From Bacteroidota bacterium (GTDB lineage: Bacteria > Bacteroidota > Bacteroidia > Bacteroidales > JAGNHN01), in the NCBI GenBank assembly GCA_022710185.1, contig JAKLHK010000015.1:1-64000 (forward strand): 64,000 nucleotides of DNA. Reading direction: 5' to 3'. Both the position numbers and the translations under genes were made by a program. Shown piece after piece: positions 62,732 through 64,000 of this stretch. Under the pieces are notes generated by a model. It made no database searches. It saw only the letters and a program-made list of their open reading frames with translations, and had not been told where the DNA came from. Numbering within the stretch: the stretch's first letter is position 1; each line of letters opens with the position of its first letter.

Positions 62732-64000
62732 ATGCTCTCCGCCTTTCAGCATCACCTCCGCCACGCCTGCGCTTACCAAGGGGAAGCCCCGCTCTGGCTG
62801 GCGGTGAGCGGGGGACTGGATTCGGTGGCCATGGCCTGGCTTTTTCACCGGGCCGGGTTGGACTTCTCCCTGCTGCACATGAACTTCTCGCTCAGGGGCA
62901 GGGAATCCGATGAGGATGAGGTTTTTGTGAGAGCATTGGGAGTTTCCATGGGACGTGAAGTCAGGGTGAAACGCGTGGACACCCGGGCCTATACCCTGGA
63001 AAAGGGGATCAGTATTCAGGAAGCCGCCCGTGAGCTGCGTTACCAATGGTTCACGGAGGTTTGCGCTGCGGAGAGTGGACTGGTGGCTGTGGCCCATCAC
63101 CGCGACGACGAGCTGGAAACCTTCTTCATCAATCTCCTCCGCGGTACCGGACTGAAAGGCCTCACCGGCTATGCCGCCCGTAGTGGAAATATCCTCCGGC
63201 CTATGCTTTTTACCGGTCGTCGCGCCATCGAAGCCTGGGCACGGAAGGAAGGGATCCGTTGGAGGGAAGACAGCAGCAATTCCAGCGATAAGTACCTCAG
63301 GAACAGGATACGCCACGATCTGCTGCCCTTGCTGGAAGACCTGCGGCCGGGTTCCCGCGACAAGATGCTGGAGAACATTGCCCGCCTCGCCAGCGAAGAA
63401 GCCTTGCTGAATACCTTCATTGGCCGTCCGGAGGGCGAGGGGGATAAGGAGTTCCGGCTTGCAGTGCCCCTGGGGATGCCGTCCGAAGCCCTTCCTGCTT
63501 TCCTCGCTTCTGTGCTGGGGCCCTTGGGATTTCCATTCAGTATGATGCTTCCGGTAGCCCAGGCCCTCCACGGGAACGAGGGCAAGCGCTTCCACAGCCC
63601 TACCCACGAGCTCTCGGTGAGCCGGGGCGGAGTACGGGTGCGACCGGTTCAGCCTGTAAATGAGGAGGTATACATTATTGTAGATGTGGATGATGTATCG
63701 TCCTTGCCCATTCCTCTGCGCATGGAATACGTGTCAAGGGAGGAAATTGGCCTCCTGGACCAGGGGCCTGACGTGGCGCTCCTCGATGCCGCCCGCCTGC
63801 AGTGGCCGTTGCGGCTGCGCCGCCGGCGGGAAGGCGACCGCTTTCACCCCCTGGGACTGCCTGGCAGCAAGACCGTAAGCGATTTCCTCATCGATCAGAA
63901 GATAAATCCCTTCGTACGCGACAAGCTGTGGCTACTGGAATCGGCAGGACACATTGTCTGGGTGGTCGGTTACCGCCTGGATCACCGGTACCGGCTGAGT
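62732..64000 (+). CDS. tilS: tRNA(Ile)-lysidine synthase (partial, cut by window end)
   Basis: The first 423 codons of TilS, which makes lysidine at C34 of the AUA-reading tRNA-Ile and is essential in most bacteria. The PP-loop SGGLDSVAMAW (residues 26-36) is the ATP site; LHMNFSLRG, VAHHRDDELETFFINLLRGTGLKGLTG and RPMLFTGRRAIEAWARKEGIRWREDSSN follow. The C-terminal TilS domain (RRREGDRFHPLGLPGSKTVSDFLIDQKINPFVRDKLWLLE) is present up to the edge, so only a few residues are probably missing. The frame stays open to the last base. Confidence 0.93.
   Translation, partial: MLSAFQHHLRHACAYQGEAPLWLAVSGGLDSVAMAWLFHRAGLDFSLLHMNFSLRGRESDEDEVFVRALGVSMGREVRVKRVDTRAYTLEKGISIQEAARELRYQWFTEVCAAESGLVAVAHHRDDELETFFINLLRGTGLKGLTGYAARSGNILRPMLFTGRRAIEAWARKEGIRWREDSSNSSDKYLRNRIRHDLLPLLEDLRPGSRDKMLENIARLASEEALLNTFIGRPEGEGDKEFRLAVPLGMPSEALPAFLASVLGPLGFPFSMMLPVAQALHGNEGKRFHSPTHELSVSRGGVRVRPVQPVNEEVYIIVDVDDVSSLPIPLRMEYVSREEIGLLDQGPDVALLDAARLQWPLRLRRRREGDRFHPLGLPGSKTVSDFLIDQKINPFVRDKLWLLESAGHIVWVVGYRLDHRYRLS

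Overview
The window comes from a high-GC member of the Bacteroidota, probably an aerobic or facultative, polysaccharide-using, carotenoid-bearing bacterium. Evidence: a type IX secretion (T9SS) C-terminal sorting tail, the OmpH-OmpH-BamA-UppS-DUF6089-NadK-CBS block facing pdxJ, a triple-tyrosine one-component regulator, and repeated TAnnTTTG promoter boxes (mostly TACCTTTG) placed just upstream of start codons. I cannot assign a family or genus. No rRNA, tRNA, CRISPR array or insertion sequence was recognised.

Layout. 1-14.2 kb: mixed, mainly housekeeping. It holds a DUF1761 membrane protein, a small winged-helix protein, GT4 / gamma-carbonic-anhydrase-like / nadB on the minus strand, small membrane and outer-membrane proteins, two decayed genes (a DUF1801/YdeI-like gene with an in-frame stop and a frameshifted outer-membrane protein), a cluster of 7- and 9-base tandem repeats, an SQR-like flavoprotein, and sucB-sucA. 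14.6-30.9 kb: a tightly packed plus-strand operon for beta-1,3-glucan (laminarin-type) use. It encodes a clan-A glycosidase fused to an outer-membrane beta-barrel, a modular glycan-binding lipoprotein, a GH16 lipoprotein, a GH149-type beta-1,3-oligoglucan phosphorylase, a GH30 lipoprotein, a GPH/MFS sugar symporter, two GH17 enzymes without signal peptides and a T9SS-exported repeat protein. A strong terminator and then a membrane-spanning Y_Y_Y/LuxR-type regulator follow. No SusC/SusD pair lies in the window.

34.3-40.8 kb: an operon of overlapping genes that looks like acylated carotenoid glycoside synthesis (CrtD/CrtI-type desaturase, CruF-type hydratase, PlsC-type acyltransferase, GT2, CrtY-type cyclase), with tcdA-like and phzF-like genes embedded in it. 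40.8-53.5 kb: an Arc-like/SPFH pair, an outer-membrane protein, flavodoxin, the envelope-biogenesis block (ompH x2, bamA, uppS, DUF6089, nadK, CBS) and the divergent pdxJ-LRR-hydrolase operon. 53.7-56.6 kb: korA-korB for 2-oxoacid:ferredoxin oxidoreductase with a clear terminator. 56.8-62.6 kb: two uncharacterised membrane proteins and a large LamG/dockerin-like secreted protein on the minus strand. 62.7 kb to the end: tilS, cut by the window edge close to its C-terminus.

Working model for the glucan locus (inference): the surface lipoproteins and the T9SS protein bind glucan; GH16, GH30 and the barrel-anchored glycosidase cut it; the beta-barrel may also act as the entry pore; the symporter imports oligosaccharides; cytosolic GH17s and the phosphorylase release sugar and glucose 1-phosphate; the membrane regulator senses a periplasmic product.
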